Shown: positions 17,026 through 28,027 of the stretch, piece after piece | Position numbering within the stretch: position 1 is the first letter of the stretch | Layout of the letters: every line of letters begins with the position of its first letter | Assembly (NCBI RefSeq): GCF_001758225.1 | Contig: NZ_MAST01000053.1 | Span: forward strand, 1 to 64,000 | Reading direction: 5' to 3' | Length of the DNA stretch: 64,000 bases | DNA from: Humibacillus sp. DSM 29435 | GTDB lineage: Bacteria; Actinomycetota; Actinomycetes; Actinomycetales; Dermatophilaceae | Notes under the pieces: generated by a model | Told to the model about the DNA's origin: nothing | The model's database searches: none | The model's input: only the letters and a program-made list of their open reading frames with translations | Made by a program: the position numbers and the translations under genes

Positions 17026-17058
17026 CGCGGCGGTATGACGCACCTCGGTGGCACCCGC
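17026..17058. repeat. Island repeat copy 3 (right-end block)
   Basis: CGCGGCGGTATGACGCACCTC here differs at two of 21 positions from 18632-18652. The following CGGTGGCACCCGC matches copy 1. A left arm is less clear than for the other copies; the best candidate starts near 16950, after the TetR stop. Confidence 0.45.
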
Positions 17059-17132
17059 CCGCCGCCAAAGACGCAACCTTCCATTCCGGCTAAATCGTTC
17101 CGTCTCAGGGCGGGCCGTGCCACCATGAATGA

Positions 17133-18086
17133 ATGGCGACGGATCAGACGCTTTCCCACACAGCGCCACCACCTCGACTATCGATAGCGGACCGCGGCCT
17201 CCTGACTTACAAGTATCTGCGCGTCGCGCTGCCCTTCCCGGCCGCGTTCATCCTCGTCGCCCTGGTCATCGACCGCCTGACGGTGGGATATTGGCGGAAC
17301 TCCATAAGCGCCTATTACGAAGGACCGATCCGAGACGTCTTCGTTGGTGGACTGATCGCCACCGCCATGTGTCTGATCGCGTACAAGGGCGACAGCAAGT
17401 TCGAGGACTTCGCCCTCAACTTCGCCGGATTCAACGCGTTGCTCGTCGCTCTGATACCCAGCAACTTCGAGCAGGCCATCGCCGGGGAACCCACGAGCAA
17501 GCTGCCCAACGGCCTGACCCCCGATCAGTACCTAACCATCACGCGGTCCGAGCTCGCGGCCCTGCTCGTCTTATCGGCAGTGTTCGTCGTGCTGGATCGG
17601 TTCATCTTCTCGCCGGAGGGCTTCGACTGGAAGAGTCAGCCGCGGCTCGCGAAGTTCCTCATCGGCGTTTCGGTTGTCACGGAGGCCGTTCTCGTGGTCG
17701 AGATCGTTGCCTTCGTCGTGGCTGGGTCGACGGTATGGCTCGGGGTCGGCTGGATTCACAACCTCGCTGCAATCTTCCTGATCCTCAACCTTTCTTTCGC
17801 GATCGCCAGCCACGGGTGGCCGCTGCGACTGACAGACCCTCGCGGGCCGGTCACAGTCGACCAGCCGTCTCGAGGCCGGGGCTTCTACAGGGCCTTCGCC
17901 TCCGTCATGTGGATCTGCCTCGCGGTCGGGTTCGCCATGATCGTCAGGGACTTCCATCGTCATGAGTTGAACGGCCACTGGGTCATCGCCGAAGAAGTCG
18001 CGGGCATCGTCTTCTTCGTGGTGTTCTGGGCGCTCGCAAGCGTCGACGTTTGGAGGCTGCTGCGTCGCCGCGACCTCCTTCGGTAG
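17133..18086 (+). CDS. Multi-pass membrane protein of unknown function
   Basis: A 317-residue integral membrane protein with about seven hydrophobic segments (residues about 32-50, 68-86, 98-112, 143-162, 178-205, 212-230, 258-275, 288-308). The block SISAYYEGPIRDVFVGG followed by a tyrosine/glycine loop and a FEDFALNFAGFNALLVAL segment recurs in a family of uncharacterised bacterial membrane proteins; I know no function for it. ATG 17133 has no clear ribosome-binding site and two out-of-frame ATGs lie just upstream. Not in an operon. Confidence 0.7.
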   Translation: MATDQTLSHTAPPPRLSIADRGLLTYKYLRVALPFPAAFILVALVIDRLTVGYWRNSISAYYEGPIRDVFVGGLIATAMCLIAYKGDSKFEDFALNFAGFNALLVALIPSNFEQAIAGEPTSKLPNGLTPDQYLTITRSELAALLVLSAVFVVLDRFIFSPEGFDWKSQPRLAKFLIGVSVVTEAVLVVEIVAFVVAGSTVWLGVGWIHNLAAIFLILNLSFAIASHGWPLRLTDPRGPVTVDQPSRGRGFYRAFASVMWICLAVGFAMIVRDFHRHELNGHWVIAEEVAGIVFFVVFWALASVDVWRLLRRRDLLR

Positions 18087-18112
18087 GTCGGTTTGGGGAA
18101 CACCGCTGGAAG

Positions 18113-18436
18113 ATGGTGCGCATGCTCGGTTCGAATCGTGTGCTCGTCCGAATCACCTGCATCACTTGGACGTTGGCAAAGTGGACAGTGACCCACGTTG
18201 CGTGCGAGGAAGGCGGACCTTGGCCCGAGGCGTGGGTGTCCTGGCAAGGCCAGTTCGAAGTCGATCGTCTCGTAATGTTACCGCCGGGTACGGAGCCCGG
18301 TTGCGACGACGGTCTCCTCACGATCTTGGAATTCGTGCTCACCACGGGCCGGTCGCGTCGTATACCTCGCGCCGATGTTGGCCGCGTGAGCCGCGCCGTG
18401 GCGCCGACTTTGAACAGGCCCTGGGTGTCCTGGTGA
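18113..18436 (+). CDS. Doubtful hypothetical protein
   Basis: A 107-codon frame starting at ATG 18113, just after the membrane protein. It shows no recognised domain, no ribosome-binding site and only weak G/C bias in third positions. It may be a decayed gene or chance. The rest of the 627-bp gap (18087-18714) holds repeat copy 4 and nothing else recognised. Confidence 0.2.
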   Translation: MVRMLGSNRVLVRITCITWTLAKWTVTHVACEEGGPWPEAWVSWQGQFEVDRLVMLPPGTEPGCDDGLLTILEFVLTTGRSRRIPRADVGRVSRAVAPTLNRPWVSW

Positions 18437-18556
18437 GTTTCCACCGTTGAGCCGGATGCTGAAGCCCTCGTAGGAGGCGACACTACCCACCATGTCGGCT
18501 CTTCGAACTTAACCGGGCACCGTAGTCTTTCTGCCTGGCAGCCGCCGGTGTTGGCG

Positions 18557-18650
18557 GGTGCATAACCACCGTATCGGCGTCGTTGGTTGACCGGGTTGCG
18601 GAAGACGAACGCGTTCCGGCCGACGCCCGATCGCGGCGGTTAGACGCACC
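18557..18650. repeat. Island repeat copy 4, attC-like (94 bp)
   Basis: The left end GGTGCATAACCACCG pairs with the right end CGGCGGTTAGACGCACC, and pairing goes on inward (TCGG, CGTCG). All three bulges (GT, A, G) fall on the same strand. The right end contains GTTAGAC, which fits the GTTRRRY core of integron attC sites, and the left end has the complementary TAAC. The size and the one-sided bulges are also like attC. The left box GCATAAC departs from the RYYYAAC consensus. Confidence 0.5.
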
Positions 18651-18714
18651 TCCCATGAGGGTGCATGGTTGACCTCCCCAGGCAATTTGCGCGTGCCCCC
18701 GAGAGTCACGGCAC

Positions 18715-19416
18715 CTACGACGACCCAGCGATCCGCGCATTGCGGGACTCGATGAACGCCACGCTCCGGCGTCGGTATTCGACATAGGTGTCGAAGTCTT
18801 GAGGGATCGCACGCGTTCGGAAGTCATCGAACGGCGTGAAGAACTGGATGGTAGAGGAGTCAGCATTGACCATGTCCTGCATCAGCCAGAAGTCGACGTA
18901 GCCGCGGAAGTCGGTGAAGGCGGCGAAGAAGTCGCTATACCGAGCGAGTACATCCCCCAACGGGCTGGGCTCTCCGCGGTAGTGGCGACGGATGCATTCA
19001 AGGGTGAGGTCCATCCGGTCACCAATAGTGCTGCGGAGACATCCTCGTGCCTGGTTGATGGTCCACTTCCCATCGATGCGGTTTGCGGGCCACAGGATGA
19101 GCCCGCCGATGGTGTAGCCAATCGTGTTGAAGAAATCGTGCTCCGCGGCCGGTAGCTCCTTGATGACGTCCTTTGGGACGCCGTACCGCGTGTAGGCAGG
19201 AACGAATGCGTCACTCGACAGCACAAAGCTGCCTACCGACGAACTGTGACGAAGGTAGTAGGGAGGTCTGCTAGTCGGTGTCAGGACGAACAGGATGCCG
19301 CTTGGCAACGGCTTGCTCCAGAGAAGCTGGTGGTACTGGCACAAGGTGGGACTCCATGTGTCAGGGTCTCTGCCCCTAGCGTCGGTCCGGAAGTCGAAGC
19401 GGGTGTCTATCGGCAT
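18715..19416 (-). CDS. DUF6994 family protein
   Basis: A 233-residue protein that I recognise as DUF6994: DTRFDFRTD at the N-terminus, LCQYHQLLWSKPLPSG, GYTIGGLILWPANRIDGKWT, the MDLTLECIRRHY block and the C-terminal TYVEYRRRSVAFIESRN. The family is found scattered in bacterial genomes and has no assigned function; no catalytic motif is obvious. ATG 19416 was chosen because conservation begins there; the frame upstream runs into the remnant of another gene. It appears intact despite its decayed surroundings. Confidence 0.78.
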   Translation of the reverse strand: MPIDTRFDFRTDARGRDPDTWSPTLCQYHQLLWSKPLPSGILFVLTPTSRPPYYLRHSSSVGSFVLSSDAFVPAYTRYGVPKDVIKELPAAEHDFFNTIGYTIGGLILWPANRIDGKWTINQARGCLRSTIGDRMDLTLECIRRHYRGEPSPLGDVLARYSDFFAAFTDFRGYVDFWLMQDMVNADSSTIQFFTPFDDFRTRAIPQDFDTYVEYRRRSVAFIESRNARIAGSS

Positions 19417-19445
19417 GACCCAATGCTCGCAGCCTACGAATGGCC

Positions 19446-19508
19446 CGTCCTCACCACCGCGATATGAAGCAGAATCCGCGGCGCCACTCGCGGCGAAGTG
19501 ACGCAGCC
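19446..19508. repeat. Island repeat copy 5 (about 60 bp)
   Basis: The right end CACTCGCGGCGAAGTGACGCAG (about 19486-19507) shares the CGCGGCG...TGACGCA block with the other copies. The left arm around 19446-19463 (CGTCCTCACCACCGCGAT) pairs with it imperfectly. It lies just upstream of the DUF6994 start and overlaps the spacer before the GNAT remnant. Confidence 0.35.
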
Positions 19509-19544
19509 TCTCGGAGGTTGGCTTTTCGAGCGAATCGCGGCATG

Positions 19545-19930
19545 AGCCGTCCCTGCGCGAGGGGCGTACGGAGTATGAATTCAGTTGGCTCCGGGGTAGG
19601 AGCAAGCGGCCGCTGTCGACATAGCCGAGCCGTCGGTAGAGGTGTTTCTGCGCCTTTTTCGGTGGAGGGCGCGGAGGTGAGCGCCGGGCGCAAAACAAGC
19701 CCCAGAGCCAGGTGGGCCGTTTCCCACGTCTCAGCCGACCTCGTTCCGGCTCCGTGGTCAAGTCATTGCTAGACGGCCCGGAGCAGGTCTATGACGTCGG
19801 ACTTGGTTCCAGAACCGGCCACATGGCCAAACACCCGACCGCTACCGCGTCGACCTCGGCGACCATCACCGGTCCAATCTCGACGAGGTGTGCCAAATCT
19901 TGAGGAGACGTGACCGTCAACCTTGCGCCG
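19545..19930 (-). pseudogene. GNAT acetyltransferase remnant
   Basis: On the minus strand AQKHLYRRLGYVDSGRLLLP is a typical C-terminal acetyl-CoA-binding segment of a GNAT enzyme, and after a frame change PEPTEFILRTPLAQ gives the usual ending. Further upstream VMVAEVDAVAVGCLAMWP (about 19820-19870) looks like the N-terminal strand of the same fold, interrupted by a stop. The gene is therefore broken at two or more points. The remaining spacer up to 20415 shows no convincing gene. Confidence 0.45.
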
Positions 19931-20415
19931 GAAGGGGCAGATCCTGTGTTTCTCGCAACGCGTCTACTCACCGGTCTCGTCCTTGGTGGTCAGCGCTTAG
20001 GTCGATTCACGCCACCCGTCGCGCCGGCGCTCCTGCGACAGCAGGGTCTGGGCCGCGTCGAGGTCATCGACCTTTGTCGGATTGACCACGACGGTCATTC
20101 TCCTTCGGACGCCCACCGCCGGGGTCGGCAGGCTGCTGGGCTGAGGCGGGCGGTGAGGAGTCGGGCATCCTGGGATCTTGGGGAGCGCACAGAGGTCGGC
20201 CGGATGTGGTCGGAGTGGGTGCACGGTCATACCCCTGTCGGCCCGTGATCACACCGACACGAGGGCTGCTGTACTGCTGACCGTGCCCTCCCGAGTGCCC
20301 GCGAAAGATAGGGGGGTGGGCGGCCGAGGATAGGGAGTCTGCCGGATGTGTCGAGAGGGGCCCACGAACGATCGTAAAGGTGTCGCCAGACCTGGCATCA
20401 GTTAAGGAGAGACTC

Positions 20416-21084
20416 ATGTTCCCGGCCCACCGCCCCTCCGCAGCCGCCTCGACCACCGGCATCGTCCTCACGCTCGCCACGGCCGCGGCACTGGCCGCCG
20501 GCCCCATCGCCTCGGCGACCGCGAGTCCGGTGCCCGAGCCGTCAACCACCCAGACCAGGTGGCAGGCCACCGTTCACGAGATCGCTGCTGAAGCACCCAG
20601 CACGAACTCACTGGCCGTCCGCCGGATGCTGCACAGAAAGCTTGCGCAGGTGCGCAAAGCCACGGCCAAGTTCCATCGGGTCGACGCGGCAATTGCGGCT
20701 GGCTATGAGCTCGGATGGGTGAACGGGTCCGGGGTGAGGATCCTCACGGGGTGCGTCTCTGACCCCACCGCGGGCGCGATGGGCTACCACTACTTCAGCG
20801 CGAAACTGATGGCGGACAATGCCGTCAACACCCGGCAGCCCGAGGCCTTGGTCTACGCGCCGACCAGAAGTGGCGGCCTGAGGCTCGTGGCCGTCGAGTG
20901 GGTCGTTCGGAGCGCACAGTCCAACCCACCCGGTGTCTCAGAACCGCCGACGGTCCTGGGGATGAAAATGCACATCCTGGTCCCACCCCCTGGGCCAGCC
21001 TTCTACCTTTTGCATGCCTGGTTGTGGAAGCACAACCCCTCAGGGATGTTCGCGGACTGGAACCCGAAGGTGAGTTGCAGTTGA
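20416..21084 (+). CDS. Secreted protein of an uncharacterised actinobacterial family
   Basis: A 222-residue protein with a signal peptide (hydrophobic segment about residues 14-36, likely cleaved after ATA before SPVPEP). The mature part contains a recurring pattern I have seen in secreted actinobacterial proteins: an ATAKFHRVDAAIAAGY helix, GAMGYHYF, a PEALVYAP strand, and a C-terminal LHAWLWKHNPSGMFADWNP. Two cysteines (TGCVSD and near the end, KVSC) may form a disulfide. AAGGAGA lies before ATG 20416. Function unknown. Confidence 0.75.
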   Translation: MFPAHRPSAAASTTGIVLTLATAAALAAGPIASATASPVPEPSTTQTRWQATVHEIAAEAPSTNSLAVRRMLHRKLAQVRKATAKFHRVDAAIAAGYELGWVNGSGVRILTGCVSDPTAGAMGYHYFSAKLMADNAVNTRQPEALVYAPTRSGGLRLVAVEWVVRSAQSNPPGVSEPPTVLGMKMHILVPPPGPAFYLLHAWLWKHNPSGMFADWNPKVSCS

Positions 21085-21370
21085 CCATTGGCCGCCTGGT
21101 GATCGAGCAATGGTGAGGAGCCGACGTCGCGACAGCCGAGGTACGTCTCATTTCTCTTCCCATCATTGTCGAGCCTCAGGCCACAGCCGTCGATGGTCGC
21201 GAGCGGACGTCAGGCGCAACTCGGCGTGCTTGACACGGTGCTCGGTTGTGACAGAGGTCGAGGCCTAAACCCTTTGCCGGGACTCCGGCCATTGGTGATG
21301 TAAGGGACTCAGGCGTACTCGCGCCCGAGAAACCGCTCGTGCATCAAAGACGACGGTCGTAGTCTGAGAG

Positions 21371-21412
21371 GGCCGAAAGGGAGCTGCCCTCTCGGCCTCA
21401 CCCCGAAAGGGG
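21371..21412 (+). promoter_or_regulatory. Leader hairpins sequestering a ribosome-binding site
   Basis: A stem-loop (GGCCGA...TCGGCC, 21371-21397) is followed by CCCC-GAAA-GGGG (21401-21412), a perfect tetraloop hairpin that contains the AAAGGGG ribosome-binding site of the LuxR-type gene. A second CCCC (21413-21416) directly after it could compete for the same GGGG. Confidence 0.45.
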
Positions 21413-21416
21413 CCCC

Positions 21417-24327
<2,911 letters not shown>

Positions 24328-24436
24328 CCCTCCTCCACGCTTCGTTCATCGCCTTCCAACACGGCTCGCCGCTCGTCACATTGGGCAGTAGGCCGTGAGT
24401 CTCGTACACGCCCTATCTGGGCGGTAGGACGCGGCC

Positions 24437-24571
24437 TCAATAGTTGTCCATGATGCCCTGATGTCCATGATGTCCATGCGGGTGATTCGGGCACTTGGTG
24501 CAACGACTGCCCGGCCAGGAGAAGCTGGTTGGCGAGGTGAGACTCAAACAGAGCACCGGCGGCGGGTTCAT
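24437..24571 (-). CDS. Possible 44-residue His/Cys-rich small protein
   Basis: A short frame from ATG 24571 ends CTKCPNHPHGHHGHQGIMDN plus Tyr, a CxxC pair followed by six histidines, the sort of tail that can bind zinc or copper. It lies 69 bp downstream of sepH on the same strand. No ribosome-binding site is seen, and the histidine run comes partly from a short DNA repeat (ATGTCCATG), so it may be chance. No family recognised. The remainder of the gap 24328-24640 holds nothing else seen. Confidence 0.3.
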   Translation of the reverse strand: MNPPPVLCLSLTSPTSFSWPGSRCTKCPNHPHGHHGHQGIMDNY

Positions 24572-24640
24572 GGGTGACGTGGACCGAATCGACGGGCCGG
24601 TCCAACGCGGGAGGCCGTCAGTCGTCCCTCACGCCTGGGA

Positions 24641-26062
24641 TCACTCAGACTTGCGGCCGAACATGATGTCGTCCCAGCTCGGCACGCTTGGGCGGCCGGA
24701 CTTGCGGGATGCCGTTTGGCTGGAGGCCTTGGGAACGGGGCGCTCCTCAACCGCATCCTCAGCGACGGGGTCAGCGCCGGCAGACTCTTCGGCGGCCGTG
24801 GTGGACTCGGCCACCTGTTCGACCTCCGACTCGACCGGTGGTTCTTCGGTCTCGTCGGGGCCAGAGGAAGCCTGCTCCGACGGCTCTGCGAGGTCTGTCT
24901 CAGACTCAATCTCCGCGCTCTGATCGTGTGGCTCAGAGAGCGCAGCGGGGTCGACCTCGGGCGTCAACGGCGCCTCAGGCTCCGCGGGGGTCGACTCGCC
25001 GCCGTCGTGCCCGACACGGGCGGCATCCGCAGTGGTGACGTCAACGGACTCGACCTCGGCGGGCTCGGGCTCAGCAGGCTCCGGCTCGTCGAGGGGGAGC
25101 GGCTCATCGACCATTCGCCTGGTCGGGGCGGCCTCACCCGTTGAGGTGTCGTCGTCGGAAGGGCCGGTCTCATCGACCAAAGAGCCAGTGTCTCGCTCGT
25201 GCGCGGCCGGCGGGTCTCCGGCATCCGCCGGGCTCATCGCCAGCTCTTCGAGGGGGAGCGCCTCGTCGGGCACGCGGTCGAGGCCGGGGGCCTCGGTGGC
25301 CTTGGACCGGCGCCGGCGGCCGCGTTGGGAGGTGCGTTCTCGCATGGCGGCCATCAGGTCGACCGGTTCGGCACGGCGCCGCTTCTGGGGAGCCCCGACG
25401 CCTCCCTCGGCCTCGACGTCATAGACCTGGCTGGGGCTGGCCGGGGGCTGCAGGTGGGGCGCCGGAATCGGGCCGGGCGTCTGGCCGTCTTCGTCCTCGC
25501 TCAGCCAGCGGGCCTCGTCGTCGGTGGCCGACACGGTGCGGGCCAGCTGGTCGAAATCCCAGCCAGCTTGCCGCTGACGACCACCGGCGGTGAACACCAC
25601 GACGACAGTCCACCGACCATTCGGTGCCCGAAAGGAGTCCCAGCTGGCAGACCCGGGCTCGATCTCGCGTGACCGCATCCGTTCCGAGACCCGTGCGTCG
25701 AGGGTCGGCGCGGTGCCGTGGGTGGCGCCACGGGGGCGCACCCGCACCTGGCGGGCCAGCCCGGCGACGTACTCGCGCTCACCCAGGATCGGGCCTTCGT
25801 AGCGATGCACCTTCTCGACCGGCCACCCGGCCCGCTCGGCCACCTCCTCGGCCGTCAGGCCGGCACGGATCATCGCCTGCACCTCCTTGGGTCGCAGGCC
25901 GTCGCCGACCTCGACCGGCAGCCGGCCCTGGTGTGGGCGGTCGCGTCGCACGGCGCCTCTCAACGACTCGTTCAGCGGCACCCGGAAGTGCTGCCCCGCA
26001 TCGTCGGACAGCAGCAGATGCGCTGCGAGGTCGTCGACACCGATGAACCTGAGGTCGTGCAT
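24641..26062 (-). CDS. sepH: Septation protein SepH
   Basis: A 473-residue actinobacterial cell-division protein that in Streptomyces binds FtsZ and promotes Z-ring assembly. The conserved N-terminal domain (residues 1-170) includes MHDLRFIGVDDLAAHLLLSD and the helix-turn-helix-like LTAEEVAERAGWPVEKVHRYE. The C-terminal 270 residues are acidic, Pro/Glu-rich and probably disordered, ending in a short basic PSVPSWDDIMFGRK motif typical of the family. It is divergent from the TRIC-type gene. Confidence 0.92.
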   Translation of the reverse strand: MHDLRFIGVDDLAAHLLLSDDAGQHFRVPLNESLRGAVRRDRPHQGRLPVEVGDGLRPKEVQAMIRAGLTAEEVAERAGWPVEKVHRYEGPILGEREYVAGLARQVRVRPRGATHGTAPTLDARVSERMRSREIEPGSASWDSFRAPNGRWTVVVVFTAGGRQRQAGWDFDQLARTVSATDDEARWLSEDEDGQTPGPIPAPHLQPPASPSQVYDVEAEGGVGAPQKRRRAEPVDLMAAMRERTSQRGRRRRSKATEAPGLDRVPDEALPLEELAMSPADAGDPPAAHERDTGSLVDETGPSDDDTSTGEAAPTRRMVDEPLPLDEPEPAEPEPAEVESVDVTTADAARVGHDGGESTPAEPEAPLTPEVDPAALSEPHDQSAEIESETDLAEPSEQASSGPDETEEPPVESEVEQVAESTTAAEESAGADPVAEDAVEERPVPKASSQTASRKSGRPSVPSWDDIMFGRKSE

Positions 26063-26162
26063 GTCTGAGGTCTCCCGGTCGATCGATTGGTGTCAGCGGC
26101 TTCGAGCATGCCACCGCGCCGGGTGGCACGAAAGCGCCCACGCCGCACAGGTACCGTTTGAG

Positions 26163-26810
26163 GTGGTGCTCTCCACGAATCCGTCCGCTCAGCTCGCCCT
26201 CGACCTCGTCGGCGTGTTCGTCTTCGCGCTCTCGGGCGGGCTCGTGGCGGTGAAGAAGCGGTTCGACCTCGTCGGCGTTCTCGTGCTGGCGTGCGCGGCC
26301 GGCCTCGGCGGCGGCATCCTGCGTGACCTGCTCATCGGCGACATCCCGCCCGTCGGAATCAGTGACTGGCGGCTGCTCTCGGCCGCGACGGGCGGTGGCC
26401 TGGTCACCTTCTTCTTCCACCCCGGCGTCGAGCGCATCACCCGACTCGTGCGGGTGCTGGATGCCGTGGGGCTCGCCGCGTTCGCGGTGGCCGGCAGCCT
26501 CAAAGCCGTGGCGACCCCGGGCGTGGCCCCGGTGACGGCCGTCATCGTCGGGGTGCTGACCGCCATCGGCGGCGGCGTGATCCGCGACCTGCTGGCGGGT
26601 CAGGTTCCGGAAGTGCTGCGGCGCGAGCTGTACGCCATCCCCGCCCTGATCGGGTCGCTGTTCGTCGTCGTCTCCTCACAGCTCGGCCCCCTGCACGACT
26701 GGACCCTCTGGGGCGCCGCCGGTGTCGTCTTCGCCGTTCGCCTGATCGCCGTCCGTCTCGACCTCAACGCCCCGACACCGCTTCGGTCGTCGTCCAACAC
26801 CCCCACCTGA
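26163..26810 (+). CDS. TRIC/YadS-type membrane channel protein
   Basis: A 215-residue membrane protein made of two repeats of three membrane segments, each carrying a GGGxxRD signature (AGLGGGILRDLLIGDIP and TAIGGGVIRDLLAGQVP). Prokaryotic members form trimeric cation channels (TRIC); other members of this fold have been proposed to transport glycine or similar solutes. GTG 26163 or GTG 26166 could start it; neither has a strong ribosome-binding site. Followed after 11 bp by the ferrochelatase gene and probably co-transcribed. Confidence 0.88.
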   Translation: MVLSTNPSAQLALDLVGVFVFALSGGLVAVKKRFDLVGVLVLACAAGLGGGILRDLLIGDIPPVGISDWRLLSAATGGGLVTFFFHPGVERITRLVRVLDAVGLAAFAVAGSLKAVATPGVAPVTAVIVGVLTAIGGGVIRDLLAGQVPEVLRRELYAIPALIGSLFVVVSSQLGPLHDWTLWGAAGVVFAVRLIAVRLDLNAPTPLRSSSNTPT

Positions 26811-26821
26811 AGGCGGAACCC

Positions 26822-28027
26822 ATGCCCCCTGTCGAGAACCCCGACGCCACGTCCGACACCATGTCCGACACCACGTCCGACGCCACCGCTGACGTCACCG
26901 CCAACGGCGAGCACGAGCTGGCCCCCTACGACGCCGTGCTGCTACTCTCGTTCGGTGGGCCCGAGGCTCCCGAGGAGGTCATGCCCTTCCTGCGTCGGGT
27001 CACAGGCGGTCGCGGCATCCCCGACGAGCGTCTCGAGGCGGTGGCCGAGCACTACCACCACTTCGGTGGCCGGAGCCCGATCAACGACCAGAACCGGGCC
27101 CTGCTCGTGGCCCTGAGAGACGAGCTCGACTCTCGGGGGCTGCCCCTGCCGTTGCTCTGGGGCAACCGCAACAGCGAGCCGTTCCTCGACGACACTCTGC
27201 GCGAGGCGTTCGATGCCGGCCACCGGCGCGTCGTCACCGTGACCACCAGCGCCTACTCGTGCTACTCCTCGTGCCGTCAGTACCGCGAGAACCTCGCCGA
27301 GGCCGTGACGGCGCTCGGCGACGACGCGGCTCAGATCGTCGTCGACAAGATCGGGCCCTACGCGCCCCGGCCCGGGTTCGAAGCCTCGAACCTCGGCCAT
27401 CTCGTGCGTTCGATGCGCGCGCTCGACGGCGCCCCCGACCGGGAGGTCGCGCTGCTGTTCGTGACGCACTCGATCCCCGACGCGATGGACGAGACGTCCG
27501 GTCCGGGCGACGGGGAGGGCCGGCTCTACCAGCGCCAGCACCTGGCCCTCGCCTCGCGGCTCACCGAGGGGGCGAACCTTGCGCTCGGCCGCGAGCTGAC
27601 GGGTGAGCTCGTGCTGTGCTCCCGCTCCGGCCCGCCCAGCCAGCCGTGGCTCGAGCCCGACGTGAACGACCGCATCGAACAGCTCGCGGACGACGGGGTG
27701 AAGTCGGTCGTGCTGGCCCCGATCGGTTTCGTCTCCGACCACATGGAGGTCGCCTTCGACCTCGACACCGAGGCGCTCGAGACGGCTCAGCGGGTGGGAG
27801 TCGAGCTGGTTCGGGTGCCCACGGTCGGCACCGACCCACTGTTCGTCACCGACCTGGTCGACGCGCTGGTCGAGCGGGCGGCCGAGGCCCGCGGCATCGA
27901 GCCGCCGCAGTTCGAGGGCCGCCGGCCCTCGGTCTGTGCTCCCGGCTGCTGCCCCAACCTGAGAGTCGACAAGCCGGCCCTGTGCGGCAGCGACGGAGCC
28001 GTGCCCCAGTCTGCGGGTTCTCGATGA
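26822..28027 (+). CDS. cpfC: Coproporphyrin III ferrochelatase
   Basis: Inserts Fe(II) into coproporphyrin III in the coproporphyrin-dependent heme pathway of actinobacteria. 401 residues, with a 35-residue low-complexity N-terminal extension (repeated Ser-Asp-Thr). The core begins YDAVLLLSFGGPEAPEE. Conserved motifs include GNRNSEPFLDD, TSAYSCYSSCRQYRE, FVTHSIPDAMDE (the catalytic His) and PIGFVSDHMEVAFDLD (the Glu/Asp metal site). The C-terminus has CAPGCCPNLRVDKPALCG, cysteines fitting the [2Fe-2S] cluster known in actinobacterial ferrochelatases. It overlaps the next gene by four bases. The pathway assignment rests on cgoX and hemQ in this window. Confidence 0.92.
   Translation: MPPVENPDATSDTMSDTTSDATADVTANGEHELAPYDAVLLLSFGGPEAPEEVMPFLRRVTGGRGIPDERLEAVAEHYHHFGGRSPINDQNRALLVALRDELDSRGLPLPLLWGNRNSEPFLDDTLREAFDAGHRRVVTVTTSAYSCYSSCRQYRENLAEAVTALGDDAAQIVVDKIGPYAPRPGFEASNLGHLVRSMRALDGAPDREVALLFVTHSIPDAMDETSGPGDGEGRLYQRQHLALASRLTEGANLALGRELTGELVLCSRSGPPSQPWLEPDVNDRIEQLADDGVKSVVLAPIGFVSDHMEVAFDLDTEALETAQRVGVELVRVPTVGTDPLFVTDLVDALVERAAEARGIEPPQFEGRRPSVCAPGCCPNLRVDKPALCGSDGAVPQSAGSR

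Noticed and set aside
13128-19508. Calling the region a proven integron
   Set aside because: Only one repeat has the GTT/AAC core, no IntI gene is visible, and several genes lie on the opposite strand. Reported as a hypothesis instead.
19910-20248. GTG frame with a good GAGGAG upstream, 112 codons
   Set aside because: No recognisable domain, poor codon bias and an Arg-rich tail; it overlaps the decayed GNAT region. Kept out for lack of support.
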